A DNA stretch of 6,471 nucleotides, taken from NCBI GenBank assembly GCA_018066065.1, contig JAGHSC010000097.1, positions 1 through 6,471 of the forward strand. Reading direction: 5' to 3'. The position numbers and the translations under genes were made by a program. Positions 1-6,385 of the stretch are shown here, piece after piece (positions within the stretch are counted from its first letter, which is position 1; every line of letters starts with the position of its first letter). The notes under the pieces were generated by a model. It did not search any database, had not been told where the DNA came from, and saw nothing but the letters and a program-made list of their open reading frames with translations. Origin of the DNA: Candidatus Cryptobacteroides faecihippi. Its GTDB lineage: Bacteria > Bacteroidota > Bacteroidia > Bacteroidales > UBA932.

Positions 1-627
1 GAACCAGTTCTTGAAATCATCGCTGACGCCTCCATGGTTGAGGGTTGAATAGCCGACAACCCTGTTCTTCTCAGGGATGACCTTGACGTAGGATCCTCTC
101 TGGTAGGCGTCCACCACGAAATAGGAAGTCTCCATCTCTGGATAGGTGAGCCTCATGGCAGCGGCCCTGCTGGTCGGAGCAAGCTCCGCAAGCACATCAT
201 GCTCGGCAAGGTAGACGCTGTAGTAGTAAGGAGTGGCTGTCTCGGCCTTGTGGGAGAACCAGCTCTCACGCTCGTTCTCATCGAACACAGGACCTGTCGT
301 GACAGGCATGATCGAGAACTCACCGTAGTCGTTGATCCACGGACTAGGCTGATGGGTCTGCTTCAGACCCCTCATCTTCTTTGCTGAATAGGTGTAGGTC
401 CAACCGTCTCCGTTCCTTCCGGTCTGAGGTGTCCAGAAGTTCATTCCCCATGGCAAAGCCACTGCAGGATAAGTGTTTCCGGTGGACAATGAATAGTCAG
501 ATGCGGTGCCCATCAGGATGTTGACATAGTCAACCGGATCCTGGGTGGAAGACTTGGGCGCATCCTGACAGCAGGAGCAGAGCATCAGCGCTGCCCCTGC
601 AATGAGAGCTATGGCTTTCTTGTACAT
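1..627 (-). CDS. GH92 family α-mannosidase-like lipoprotein (N-terminal part, runs off left edge)
   Basis: This is the first 209 residues of a glycoside hydrolase family 92 protein; the rest lies beyond base 1. GH92 enzymes are calcium-dependent exo-α-mannosidases that trim mannose from N-glycans and yeast mannan. Visible family signs are the opening VNILMGT (residues 35-41), TYPAVALPWGMNFWTPQTG (52-70), and RGLKQTHQPSPWINDYGEF (86-104), the counterpart of the GFSHTHLSG-type motif in other members. Residues 1-18 form a lipoprotein signal with lipobox LCSC, so Cys19 should be lipidated; a further Cys follows at 20. This places it on the periplasmic face or cell surface. The catalytic domain is outside the window, so activity and linkage cannot be judged. 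The start is the ATG directly before the lysines of the signal peptide. It lies only 5 bases after the DUF1080 stop, so it is the third gene of that operon and may depend on translation of the gene before it. Confidence 0.9.
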   Translation of the reverse strand, partial: MYKKAIALIAGAALMLCSCCQDAPKSSTQDPVDYVNILMGTASDYSLSTGNTYPAVALPWGMNFWTPQTGRNGDGWTYTYSAKKMRGLKQTHQPSPWINDYGEFSIMPVTTGPVFDENERESWFSHKAETATPYYYSVYLAEHDVLAELAPTSRAAAMRLTYPEMETSYFVVDAYQRGSYVKVIPEKNRVVGYSTLNHGGVSDDFKNWF

Positions 628-632
628 TTGCT

Positions 633-1133
633 TTACTTGTCAAGGTCAAGGATTCTGACATTCCTGATCTTCAAGCCCTCGCCATGGCCGCAGAACGAGA
701 TGTAGCCGGTCTTGTTGAACATTCCAGGATGGTTCCTGTGGTCAACAGTGTAAGGATTCTCATTGCTTCCGTCAGGAGCGACATTGTGACCCTTGCATGC
801 CTTGCGGATGTTGCCATCGACGATGACCTGGCCGTTCACGGTGACGGTGATGTGGTCACCCTCGACACGGATCTCCTCGGTGCTCCATTCTCCGAGCGGC
901 TTGTGGACAAGCCTCTTGGCAGGGATCACACCGTAGACGGAGCCATGCACCTGATACTCCTTGAGCCAGCTTGCATAGATGTCTGCATCGTGGTCGAGGA
1001 TCTGGCACTCGCACATTCCCTCGTAGGCAGCGTCGACTCCCATCGGAGTCCTGATGCCGACACCATTGTTGACACCCGGACGGAGGAAGCAGAACTCGAA
1101 GCGATAGACGAAGTTGCGGTACTCCTTGAGGGT
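633..1133 (-). pseudogene. C-terminal part of DUF1080 (3-keto-disaccharide hydrolase) domain, cut off by an in-frame amber codon
   Basis: These 166 codons plus a TAA stop continue in the same frame as the upstream HEAT/DUF1080 gene, directly after its TAG. They encode the bulk of the DUF1080 fold (Pfam 3keto-disac_hyd). Family-typical stretches include EYRNFVYRFEFCF and VNNGVGIRTP before the first ATG. After it come GVDAAYEGM, EYQVHGSVYGVIPAKRL, GEWSTEEIRV, VTVNGQVI, the HRNHPGMFNKTGYI segment and the final GLKIRNVRILDL. The first ATG (base 1043) would give 136 residues, but that product would lack the signal peptide and the first third of the domain, so an independent gene is unlikely. No other stop or frameshift is present, so the lesion is recent, a base error, or read through. 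If the stop is real this piece is not translated. If it is an error, 633-3404 is one gene of 923 residues. Confidence 0.85.
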
Positions 1134-1136
1134 CTA
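1134..1136 (-). other. In-frame amber (TAG) codon inside the DUF1080 domain
   Basis: The plus strand reads CTA here, so the gene reads GGA AAT CTC TAG ACC CTC (G N L stop T L). The codons on both sides are in one frame and both belong to the DUF1080 domain, so no base is gained or lost. From memory of the family, relatives read G-N-L-Y-T at this point, so a Tyr codon (TAC or TAT) changed at its third base would give the TAG. The other five stop codons visible here (rplB, rpsS, rplV, rpsC, oxidoreductase) and the distal stop of this gene at 633-635 are all TAA. Confidence 0.85.
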
Positions 1137-3404
1137 GAGATTTCCTGTGCTGCCGTAGTTGGCTGAGACATAGATGGTTCCGTTCATCGGGATGTAACCT
1201 TCCTTGTCACCCTGCCACTTGTCGAGGTTGGTACCGTCGAAGAGCATCTCGAAGCCCTGCTTCTTCTCTTCCGCGGTAAGCTCCGAGATCGGTGAAGGCT
1301 CAGCCTCGCCGAGGATCTTCTCAATCTCCTTGACAGCATATTCATCATCTGCCTGGCCTCTTTCGGTGTAAGCCTTTGCAGCCTTCTCGAGGCTGGCCTT
1401 GAGAGTTGAATAGTCAAGCTCCTCCTTGGTTGCGGAAGCGATCTTTCTCACTGCATCGGCAGCAGTCATCTTCACAGCCGCATCGTCAAGATACTTGCCT
1501 GCAAGAAGGAATGACTTCATCGTAGGAAGGGCAGCAACCTGCTTGAGGATCATCGACTTGATGTCTGCAGCCTGGGCAAGTGAAAGAGCCTGGGCGTACT
1601 TTCCGCACTTCACGTCAGCGTTCTTCTCAAAGCCTGAGACGAGAGAAGTGAAGCTCTCGACTGCGCGGTCTGCAAGGTCAGGGTTGCCCTTGGCGATGGC
1701 AAGGAGCTGGTCGGCTGCCTTGTAGTTCCTGATGCCGCACAGAGCGTTGAATGCAGCCTTGTCACCGGTCTCGTCGAATGACTTCCTGAGAAGGTCGACA
1801 GCGCTGTCGGCGCCGGAATTGGCAAGTGCAGAGAAGAAGCGGGAAGGATTCTTTGCGGAAGCGATCATGCCGCTGACCTTCTCGAACTGCTCCTGTGCAG
1901 GGAGAGTCTTGAGCGAAGACTGGAGAGCATTCCTGTAGAGAGCCTCTGCATCGCCCTGGGCTGCATCGAGGAGACCAGAAAGCTTGTCGGCATCAGCTGC
2001 TCCGACGACGCTTGCAAGAGCGGTCTGGCCGAAGAGGGCAAGCTTGCTGTCTGAAGACTGTGCAAGTGCATACATCCTTGGTGCAAGACCTGAAAGCTTC
2101 CTTGAAGAGATGAGGTTGACGATGTTCATCATCGAGCTGTAATCCTTGCTGCCAGCAGTGACTGCAGAGAGTTCCTTGTCGAAAGCTGCTCCGACAGCGT
2201 CCTGGATGTCACCCTTGAAGGACTTGAGCGCGGTCTGTGCAGCAGCGCTGGCAGGACCTGAAAGCTGGGACACGATTGCCTGGAGGCAGTCACCGCCACC
2301 GAGCTTGCCGGCAGCGGCAATGGCTGTCGATGCAAGGTCACCGCCATCAGCGATGGCTGAGATGACAAGCGGAGCTGCGTTGTGGATCTTGTTGCTTCCG
2401 ATCCAGTTGAGGACGTCAGCCTTTGCACCCTGGGCGAGCTTCGGATACATTGTCTGCGCGAGGGCAGCAACGGCATCCTTGCCGGCGATCGATGCAGCAT
2501 CGTTGAGAACAGAGTTCCTGAACTTGACATCATCGCTCTTGAGGGCGGCAGAAAGGGTCTTGACAGCCTTGAGAGGATTGTTCTTCATCTGGGCAAGGGC
2601 ACCTGCGGACTTGTAGGCAGAGACATCGGAGCCAAGGAGAGCCTTGGCAGCCTTTGCGACGACCTTGCTGTTGGTACCGTCTGCGAGCTTGACAGCGAGG
2701 TCAGCGAAGTCAGCGGTAGAGTTGGCCTTGAGGAGGTCGAGGGATGATGCGGATCCGATCTTGGCGAGGGATGAGCAGATGGCCCTGAGCTCACGTCCGG
2801 TGGAAGCGGCTGCCCACGCCTGAAGGGCAGGCTCTGCAGCGGTGAGGCCCTTCCTTGAGACAGCATCGGCAAGAAGGCTCTTGTCGACCTTGGCTGCGTT
2901 GACAAGGTCAAGGATGGCTGAATCAGCTCCTGGAATATCCACGAGTGCACCCACAGCGGCAGCTGCGAGGGATGGATTCTTTGCGAGGTCCTTGAAGAGA
3001 GCGATCTGGTCTGCTGTCGCGATGCGGCGGAGCTGGATCATGAGGAACTCCTTGTTCGTGACGTCATCGGTTGCCTTGATGGCCTGTGCAAGGCCCTCGC
3101 GGACTGCAGGAGCCACGGATGGGTTCGCCGAAGCATAGCTTGCGACTCCCGTGAGTGCATATTCAAATGCGCTGTTCTTCACTCCAGCCGCAGCCGGCTT
3201 CAGCATGGAAGCGACCTTGACTATGGATGAAGGAGCTGAGGCAGCGAGGTCGGCCATCTGGGTGGCCTGGTCGGCTGCATTCTGTGCAGGCATTGCTGCA
3301 AGCACGTCTGCCACGATGGTGTCGATGGACCTTTGTCTAGCGTCCTGTGCTCCAAGCGACAGGGCGAGAACCAGACAGATTATTGCTGAGAATATCTTTT
3401 TCAT
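1134..3404 (-). CDS. Secreted HEAT-like repeat protein with truncated C-terminal DUF1080 domain
   Basis: As read, this encodes 756 residues. Residues 1-19 are a Sec signal peptide (KK, then the hydrophobic IFSAIICLVLALSLGA) with likely cleavage at Ala19/Gln20, so the protein should reach the periplasm. Residues about 25-690 are Ala-rich and almost wholly helical, with recurring units such as 'AAAAVGALVDIPG' and 'ALFGQTALASVVG' about 30-40 residues apart; this reads as a long array of HEAT-like repeats, usually a binding scaffold. A DUF1080 domain begins near residue 716 with GFEMLFDGTNLDKW (717-730) and is cut at residue 756 by the amber codon. DUF1080 proteins are associated with cleavage of 3-keto glycosides made by a partner oxidoreductase, which here is the gene 15 bases upstream. 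The start is the ATG before the signal peptide. The product keeps the scaffold but lacks most of the catalytic domain, so it is probably inactive unless the stop is read through or is a sequence error. Repeat boundaries are estimated by eye. Confidence 0.88.
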   Translation of the reverse strand: MKKIFSAIICLVLALSLGAQDARQRSIDTIVADVLAAMPAQNAADQATQMADLAASAPSSIVKVASMLKPAAAGVKNSAFEYALTGVASYASANPSVAPAVREGLAQAIKATDDVTNKEFLMIQLRRIATADQIALFKDLAKNPSLAAAAVGALVDIPGADSAILDLVNAAKVDKSLLADAVSRKGLTAAEPALQAWAAASTGRELRAICSSLAKIGSASSLDLLKANSTADFADLAVKLADGTNSKVVAKAAKALLGSDVSAYKSAGALAQMKNNPLKAVKTLSAALKSDDVKFRNSVLNDAASIAGKDAVAALAQTMYPKLAQGAKADVLNWIGSNKIHNAAPLVISAIADGGDLASTAIAAAGKLGGGDCLQAIVSQLSGPASAAAQTALKSFKGDIQDAVGAAFDKELSAVTAGSKDYSSMMNIVNLISSRKLSGLAPRMYALAQSSDSKLALFGQTALASVVGAADADKLSGLLDAAQGDAEALYRNALQSSLKTLPAQEQFEKVSGMIASAKNPSRFFSALANSGADSAVDLLRKSFDETGDKAAFNALCGIRNYKAADQLLAIAKGNPDLADRAVESFTSLVSGFEKNADVKCGKYAQALSLAQAADIKSMILKQVAALPTMKSFLLAGKYLDDAAVKMTAADAVRKIASATKEELDYSTLKASLEKAAKAYTERGQADDEYAVKEIEKILGEAEPSPISELTAEEKKQGFEMLFDGTNLDKWQGDKEGYIPMNGTIYVSANYGSTGNL

Positions 3405-3419
3405 GTTTCAAAGTCTATT

Positions 3420-4727
3420 TTACAGGATCATTGAACCCCAAGGGGCACGCATTGGCTGGTTGATAAGGTCGTTTGCTGCATCGTCGCCGATGAAGACCTG
3501 CCTTTCAGGATCGAAATGGAGAGTCCTGCCGAGCCTGAGGGCACATGAACCGAGGTTCACGATGGTACAGCTGTGGTGACCGTTCTCCTCTGCGAGAGCG
3601 AACTTCTGACGGGTCTTGACGCACTCGAGGAAGTCGGTGTTGCGAGGCTCCGGGTCAGGAAGTGAGTTGATGATGTCCATCACGTTAGGGATGGTGCACT
3701 CGAATCCTTTGTAAACCTTGCCGAGAGGACCCTCGATGTAAGGAACCTTGCCCTCGCTCTCGAAGCCCTCACCCTCGAGGATGATCTTGCATCCGTCGGC
3801 ATAGGTGTAGGTGATGCTTCTCCAGATACCGACAGCATCGTGATGCTGTGCAGGAGCGTCGACCTCGACCTTGACAGGGAAGGTGTCGTCCTTGCCGAGG
3901 ATGTACTGTACCGGGTCGATGTAGTGCTGTCCCATGTCGCCGAGTCCGCCGGACTCATAGTCCCAGTAGCCACGGAAGTTCTGGTGCACGCGGTGTGGGT
4001 GGTATGGCTTGTAAGGCGCAGGTCCGAGCCACATGTCATAGTCAAGCTCCTTTGGAATAGGCTGAGGCTCGAGATTCTCCTTTCCTGTCCAGTAGAACTT
4101 CCATGCAAAGCCTGTGGCTCCTGAGATCCTGACTGTGAGAGGCCATCCGAGAACACCGCTGTCGACGAGCTTCTTGAGCGGTTCGACAGTCGTTCCAAGG
4201 CCGTAGAATGTGTCCTTGAAGCGGAACCATGTGTCAAGACGGAAGATCCTGCCGTACTTGTTGACAGCCTCGACGACCTTCTGGCCTTCGCCGATGGTCC
4301 TTGTCATAGGCTTCTCGCAGAAGATGTCCTTTCCGGCCTTGCAGGCCTCTACTGCCATGATTCCATGCCAGTGGGAAGGTGTTGCGATGTGAACGATGTC
4401 CACATTTGGATCATGCACGAGGTCGCGCCAGTCGGAGTAGGCCTGAAGCTTTGTGCCAAACTTTGCCTCTCCTGTGCGGAGAGCATTGTCGAGGTGGTTC
4501 TTGTCGACATCACAGACAGACACGAGACGGCATTTCTCATCGCTTACGAAATGAAGGTTGCTCATACCGATTCCACCGGTACCGATGATACCCCTGGTCA
4601 GCTGGTCGCTCGGAGCAACGTAGCTCTTGTCGCCACCCATAGCTCCGAACACTTTCCTCGGAAGGATGGTGAAGAGTGCAGCACCCGCCGCAGTCTTCTT
4701 GATGAAACTTCTTCTGGATTCACCCAT
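3420..4727 (-). CDS. Gfo/Idh/MocA family oxidoreductase with twin-arginine (Tat) signal
   Basis: This is a complete 435-residue NAD(P)-dependent sugar oxidoreductase of the Gfo/Idh/MocA family. The N-terminus carries the Tat motif SRRSFIK (residues 4-10) followed by a weakly hydrophobic stretch (AAGAALFTIL), so it should be exported folded with its cofactor. The Rossmann nucleotide loop is GTGGIG (49-54). The family EKP motif with its catalytic-type Lys is at 138-140. The C-terminal α/β domain has GDMGQH (263-268), with an Asp and His in the usual active-site place. The C-terminus has RLGRTLHFDP and QPMRAPW, typical of the Bacteroidota Tat-type members. These enzymes oxidise or epimerise sugars; next to a DUF1080 gene the likely reaction is oxidation of a glycoside C3 hydroxyl to a ketone. 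The substrate is not evident. It is the first gene of the operon, with a likely promoter upstream and 15 bases before the next gene. The length is normal and I see no defects. Confidence 0.93.
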   Translation of the reverse strand: MGESRRSFIKKTAAGAALFTILPRKVFGAMGGDKSYVAPSDQLTRGIIGTGGIGMSNLHFVSDEKCRLVSVCDVDKNHLDNALRTGEAKFGTKLQAYSDWRDLVHDPNVDIVHIATPSHWHGIMAVEACKAGKDIFCEKPMTRTIGEGQKVVEAVNKYGRIFRLDTWFRFKDTFYGLGTTVEPLKKLVDSGVLGWPLTVRISGATGFAWKFYWTGKENLEPQPIPKELDYDMWLGPAPYKPYHPHRVHQNFRGYWDYESGGLGDMGQHYIDPVQYILGKDDTFPVKVEVDAPAQHHDAVGIWRSITYTYADGCKIILEGEGFESEGKVPYIEGPLGKVYKGFECTIPNVMDIINSLPDPEPRNTDFLECVKTRQKFALAEENGHHSCTIVNLGSCALRLGRTLHFDPERQVFIGDDAANDLINQPMRAPWGSMIL

Positions 4728-4747
4728 TTTGTTATCGTTTTAATTAA

Positions 4748-4757
4748 TTGTTAACAA
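4748..4757. repeat. 10-bp perfect palindrome TTGTTAACAA in the operon leader
   Basis: TTGTTAACAA is its own reverse complement. It lies 20 bases upstream of the oxidoreductase start, downstream of the predicted -7 element, and next to a second palindrome, TTAATTAA (4740-4747). The position would suit a repressor operator, but AT-rich leaders produce such palindromes by chance, so a function is not shown. Confidence 0.3.
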
Positions 4758-4785
4758 GCATTTGAGCACAATGCCCAGTATCTAA

Positions 4786-4793
4786 CAAAAATA
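4786..4793 (-). promoter_or_regulatory. Likely Bacteroidota-type -7 promoter element for the oxidoreductase operon
   Basis: On the minus strand this reads TATTTTTG, an exact match to the Bacteroidota -7 consensus TAnnTTTG. It lies 58 bases before the oxidoreductase ATG, which would leave a leader of roughly 50 bases. The expected -33 TTTG-type element is not well placed: the nearest TTTG is only 14 bases upstream, at the end of the T-tract of the rpsC terminator, so that T-rich tract may take its part. The preceding strong terminator makes a separate promoter here necessary if the downstream genes are expressed. Confidence 0.5.
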
Positions 4794-4808
4794 GGTATAA
4801 TCAATGAC

Positions 4809-4843
4809 AAAAAAAAGGTCGGGAGCACTGATGTGTCCCGACC
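4809..4843 (-). terminator. Rho-independent terminator after rpsC
   Basis: On the minus strand an 8-base stem GGTCGGGA pairs perfectly with TCCCGACC, extended inside by CAC/GTG with one bulged C around an ATCA loop, and is followed at once by eight T. The stem begins 21 bases after the rpsC stop. It faces only the S10 operon: the plus strand has no T-run after the hairpin. It marks the end of the ribosomal transcription unit at rpsC. Confidence 0.93.
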
Positions 4844-4864
4844 TTCGTCAATTATGTAAGGTGA

Positions 4865-5650
4865 TTACTCAGCCTGCCTGTCGTTGCGACGTGGGCCACG
4901 GCCACCGCGGTTTCCACCGCGACGATCGCCACGATCCCTGCCACCACGCTCTCCGCGCTCTCCGCGAGGTGAACGTGAGCCACCCTGTGCGTTAGCTGCA
5001 GCTGCAGTGTTAGGAGTGAGATCCTGCTTGCCGTAACGCTCACCGTTGCAGATCCAGACCTTGATTCCGAGTGCACCGACCTTTGTGCTTGCAACTGCAA
5101 GTGCGTAGTCGATGTCAGCGCGGAAGGTGTGGAGTGGAGTACGTCCTTCCTTGAACATTTCGCTACGTGCCATTTCAGCTCCACCGACGCGGCCGCTGAT
5201 CTGGACCTTGATGCCTTCTGCGCCAACCCTCATGGTTGAAGCAACGGCCATCTTGATAGCTCTTCTGTAAGAAACGCGACCTTCGATCTGACGAGCGATG
5301 CTGTCGGCGACGATACGTGCGTCAACCTCTGGCCTCTTGACCTCGAAGATGTTGATCTGTACTTCCTTCTTGGTGACCTTCTTGAGCTCTTCCTTGAGCT
5401 TGTCGACCTCAGCGCCACCCTTACCGATGATGAAACCAGGCCTTGCAGCGTGGATGGTCACGGTGATGAGCTTGAGGGTTCTTTCGATGACAATCTTGGA
5501 GAGGCTGGCCTTTGCAAGACGGTTTGTCAGGTACTTGCGGATTTCGTAGTCCTCTGCAATCTTCTCAGCGTAGTTACCACCACACCAGTTAGAGTCCCAA
5601 CCACGGGTGATACCGATTCTGTTAGAAATAGGATTTGTCTTCTGTCCCAT
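4865..5650 (-). CDS. rpsC: 30S ribosomal protein S3 with Arg/Gly-rich C-terminal tail
   Basis: This encodes 261 residues of ribosomal protein S3, part of the head of the small subunit at the mRNA entry site. The N-terminus MGQKTNPISNRIGI is typical. The type II KH domain has the GxxG loop in FIIGKGG (73-79). The C-terminal domain carries RVSYRRAIKMA (125-135) and the ISGRVGGAEMARSE segment (151-164). The conserved fold ends near residue 212. A tail follows in which residues 223-258 hold 13 Arg and 12 Gly. S3 of many bacteria is about 210-235 residues, and Bacteroidota versions often have a basic extension, so the tail is an extreme form of a known trend. The ATG lies 2 bases after the rplV stop, which suggests translational coupling. 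It is the last gene of the unit, followed by a terminator instead of rplP. Confidence 0.97.
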   Translation of the reverse strand: MGQKTNPISNRIGITRGWDSNWCGGNYAEKIAEDYEIRKYLTNRLAKASLSKIVIERTLKLITVTIHAARPGFIIGKGGAEVDKLKEELKKVTKKEVQINIFEVKRPEVDARIVADSIARQIEGRVSYRRAIKMAVASTMRVGAEGIKVQISGRVGGAEMARSEMFKEGRTPLHTFRADIDYALAVASTKVGALGIKVWICNGERYGKQDLTPNTAAAANAQGGSRSPRGERGERGGRDRGDRRGGNRGGRGPRRNDRQAE

Positions 5651-5652
5651 AA

Positions 5653-6075
5653 TTACTTATTCTCCTCTGATGTTGTAGGTTTTACGTCGAGAATGATGGT
5701 AACGTGGTTCGAACGCTTGCGGATCCTGCCGGCACGGCCCTGAGGGCAAGGGCGGATTCTCTTGATCATACGACCTTCGTTGACCATGATTGTCTTTACA
5801 TAGACGTTACCGTTGTCAAGCTCCTTGCTCTTGTCCGGATTCTTGGCTTCCCAGTTTGCGATAGCGCTGCGGAGAAGCTTCTCGAGGCGGATTGAAGGCT
5901 GCTTCTTCGAGGAATGAAGAAGATCGAGCGCACGGTTTACTTCCACACCTCTCACTGTGTCTGCGACGAGACGCATCTTGCGAGGGGATGTAGGTACATC
6001 GTTAAGCTTTGCGATAGCTGTATTCTTCTTGGCTTCCTTGAGCCTTTCGGCCATCAAATGTTTACGAGCTCCCAT
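5653..6075 (-). CDS. rplV: 50S ribosomal protein L22
   Basis: This encodes 140 residues of L22, which binds 23S rRNA and lines the polypeptide exit tunnel with its long hairpin. The opening MGARKH is typical of Bacteroidota. The family core follows: VPTSPRKMRLVADTVRG (27-43), then RALDLL and EKLLRSAIANWEAKN. The tunnel-hairpin end RPCPQGRAGRIRKRSNH lies near residues 108-124. The C-terminal tail TTSEENK is short and acidic. The gene sits between rpsS (19 bases upstream) and rpsC (2 bases downstream) in the classical S10 order. The length is slightly above the usual 110-136 and I see no defects. Confidence 0.97.
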   Translation of the reverse strand: MGARKHLMAERLKEAKKNTAIAKLNDVPTSPRKMRLVADTVRGVEVNRALDLLHSSKKQPSIRLEKLLRSAIANWEAKNPDKSKELDNGNVYVKTIMVNEGRMIKRIRPCPQGRAGRIRKRSNHVTIILDVKPTTSEENK

Positions 6076-6094
6076 AATAGAAATTCTTTTTTAA

Positions 6095-6367
6095 TTACTT
6101 TTTATTGTTGCCCGAATGGCCTTTGAATGTTCTTGTAGGAGCGAACTCACCAAGCTTGTGACCAACCATGTTCTCAGTAACATAAACAGGAATGAACTTG
6201 TTTCCATTATGAACTGCAACAGTGTGGCCAACGAAGTCTGGGGAGATCATGCTGGCGCGAGACCAGGTCTTTACGACCTCCTTCTTCTTGCTACCATCAT
6301 TCATAGCAAGAATTCGCTTTTCCAGGGCTTCCTGGATATATGGACCTTTTCTTAATGAACGACTCAT
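6095..6367 (-). CDS. rpsS: 30S ribosomal protein S19
   Basis: This encodes a complete 90-residue S19, which sits in the head of the small subunit with S13 and contacts the A-site region. The whole family signature is visible: MSRSLRKGPYI at the start, TWSRASMISPDFVGHTVAVHNG in the middle, and VYVTENMVGHKLGEFAPTRTFKGH at the end. The length is normal for the family. It lies 18 bases after rplB and 19 before rplV, in the S10 operon order. Confidence 0.98.
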   Translation of the reverse strand: MSRSLRKGPYIQEALEKRILAMNDGSKKKEVVKTWSRASMISPDFVGHTVAVHNGNKFIPVYVTENMVGHKLGEFAPTRTFKGHSGNNKK

Positions 6368-6385
6368 AATCTTAATTCCGTTTAA

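Noticed and set aside
1134..1136. Genome-wide TAG reassignment (for example to Gln) or pyrrolysine
   Set aside because: No other in-frame TAG is seen in the genes here, the expected residue is Tyr, and Bacteroidales are not known to use pyrrolysine.
1081..1140. Frameshift as the cause of the split DUF1080 gene
   Set aside because: Both halves are in the same frame and the residues on either side of the TAG align with the family without a gap, so it is a substitution to a stop codon.
684..1166. 160-codon open frame on the plus strand
   Set aside because: It lies antisense to the DUF1080 coding frame, which matches a known family; its own product resembles nothing and is explained by codon bias in the true gene.
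2146..2616. 156-codon open frame on the plus strand
   Set aside because: It is antisense to the Ala-rich repeat gene, whose GC-rich codons keep other frames open; it has no recognisable motif or signal.
3680..4237. 185-codon open frame on the minus strand, overlapping the oxidoreductase in another frame
   Set aside because: Its Ser/Thr/Arg-rich product is a typical frame-shift shadow, and the Gfo/Idh/MocA frame is clearly the real one.
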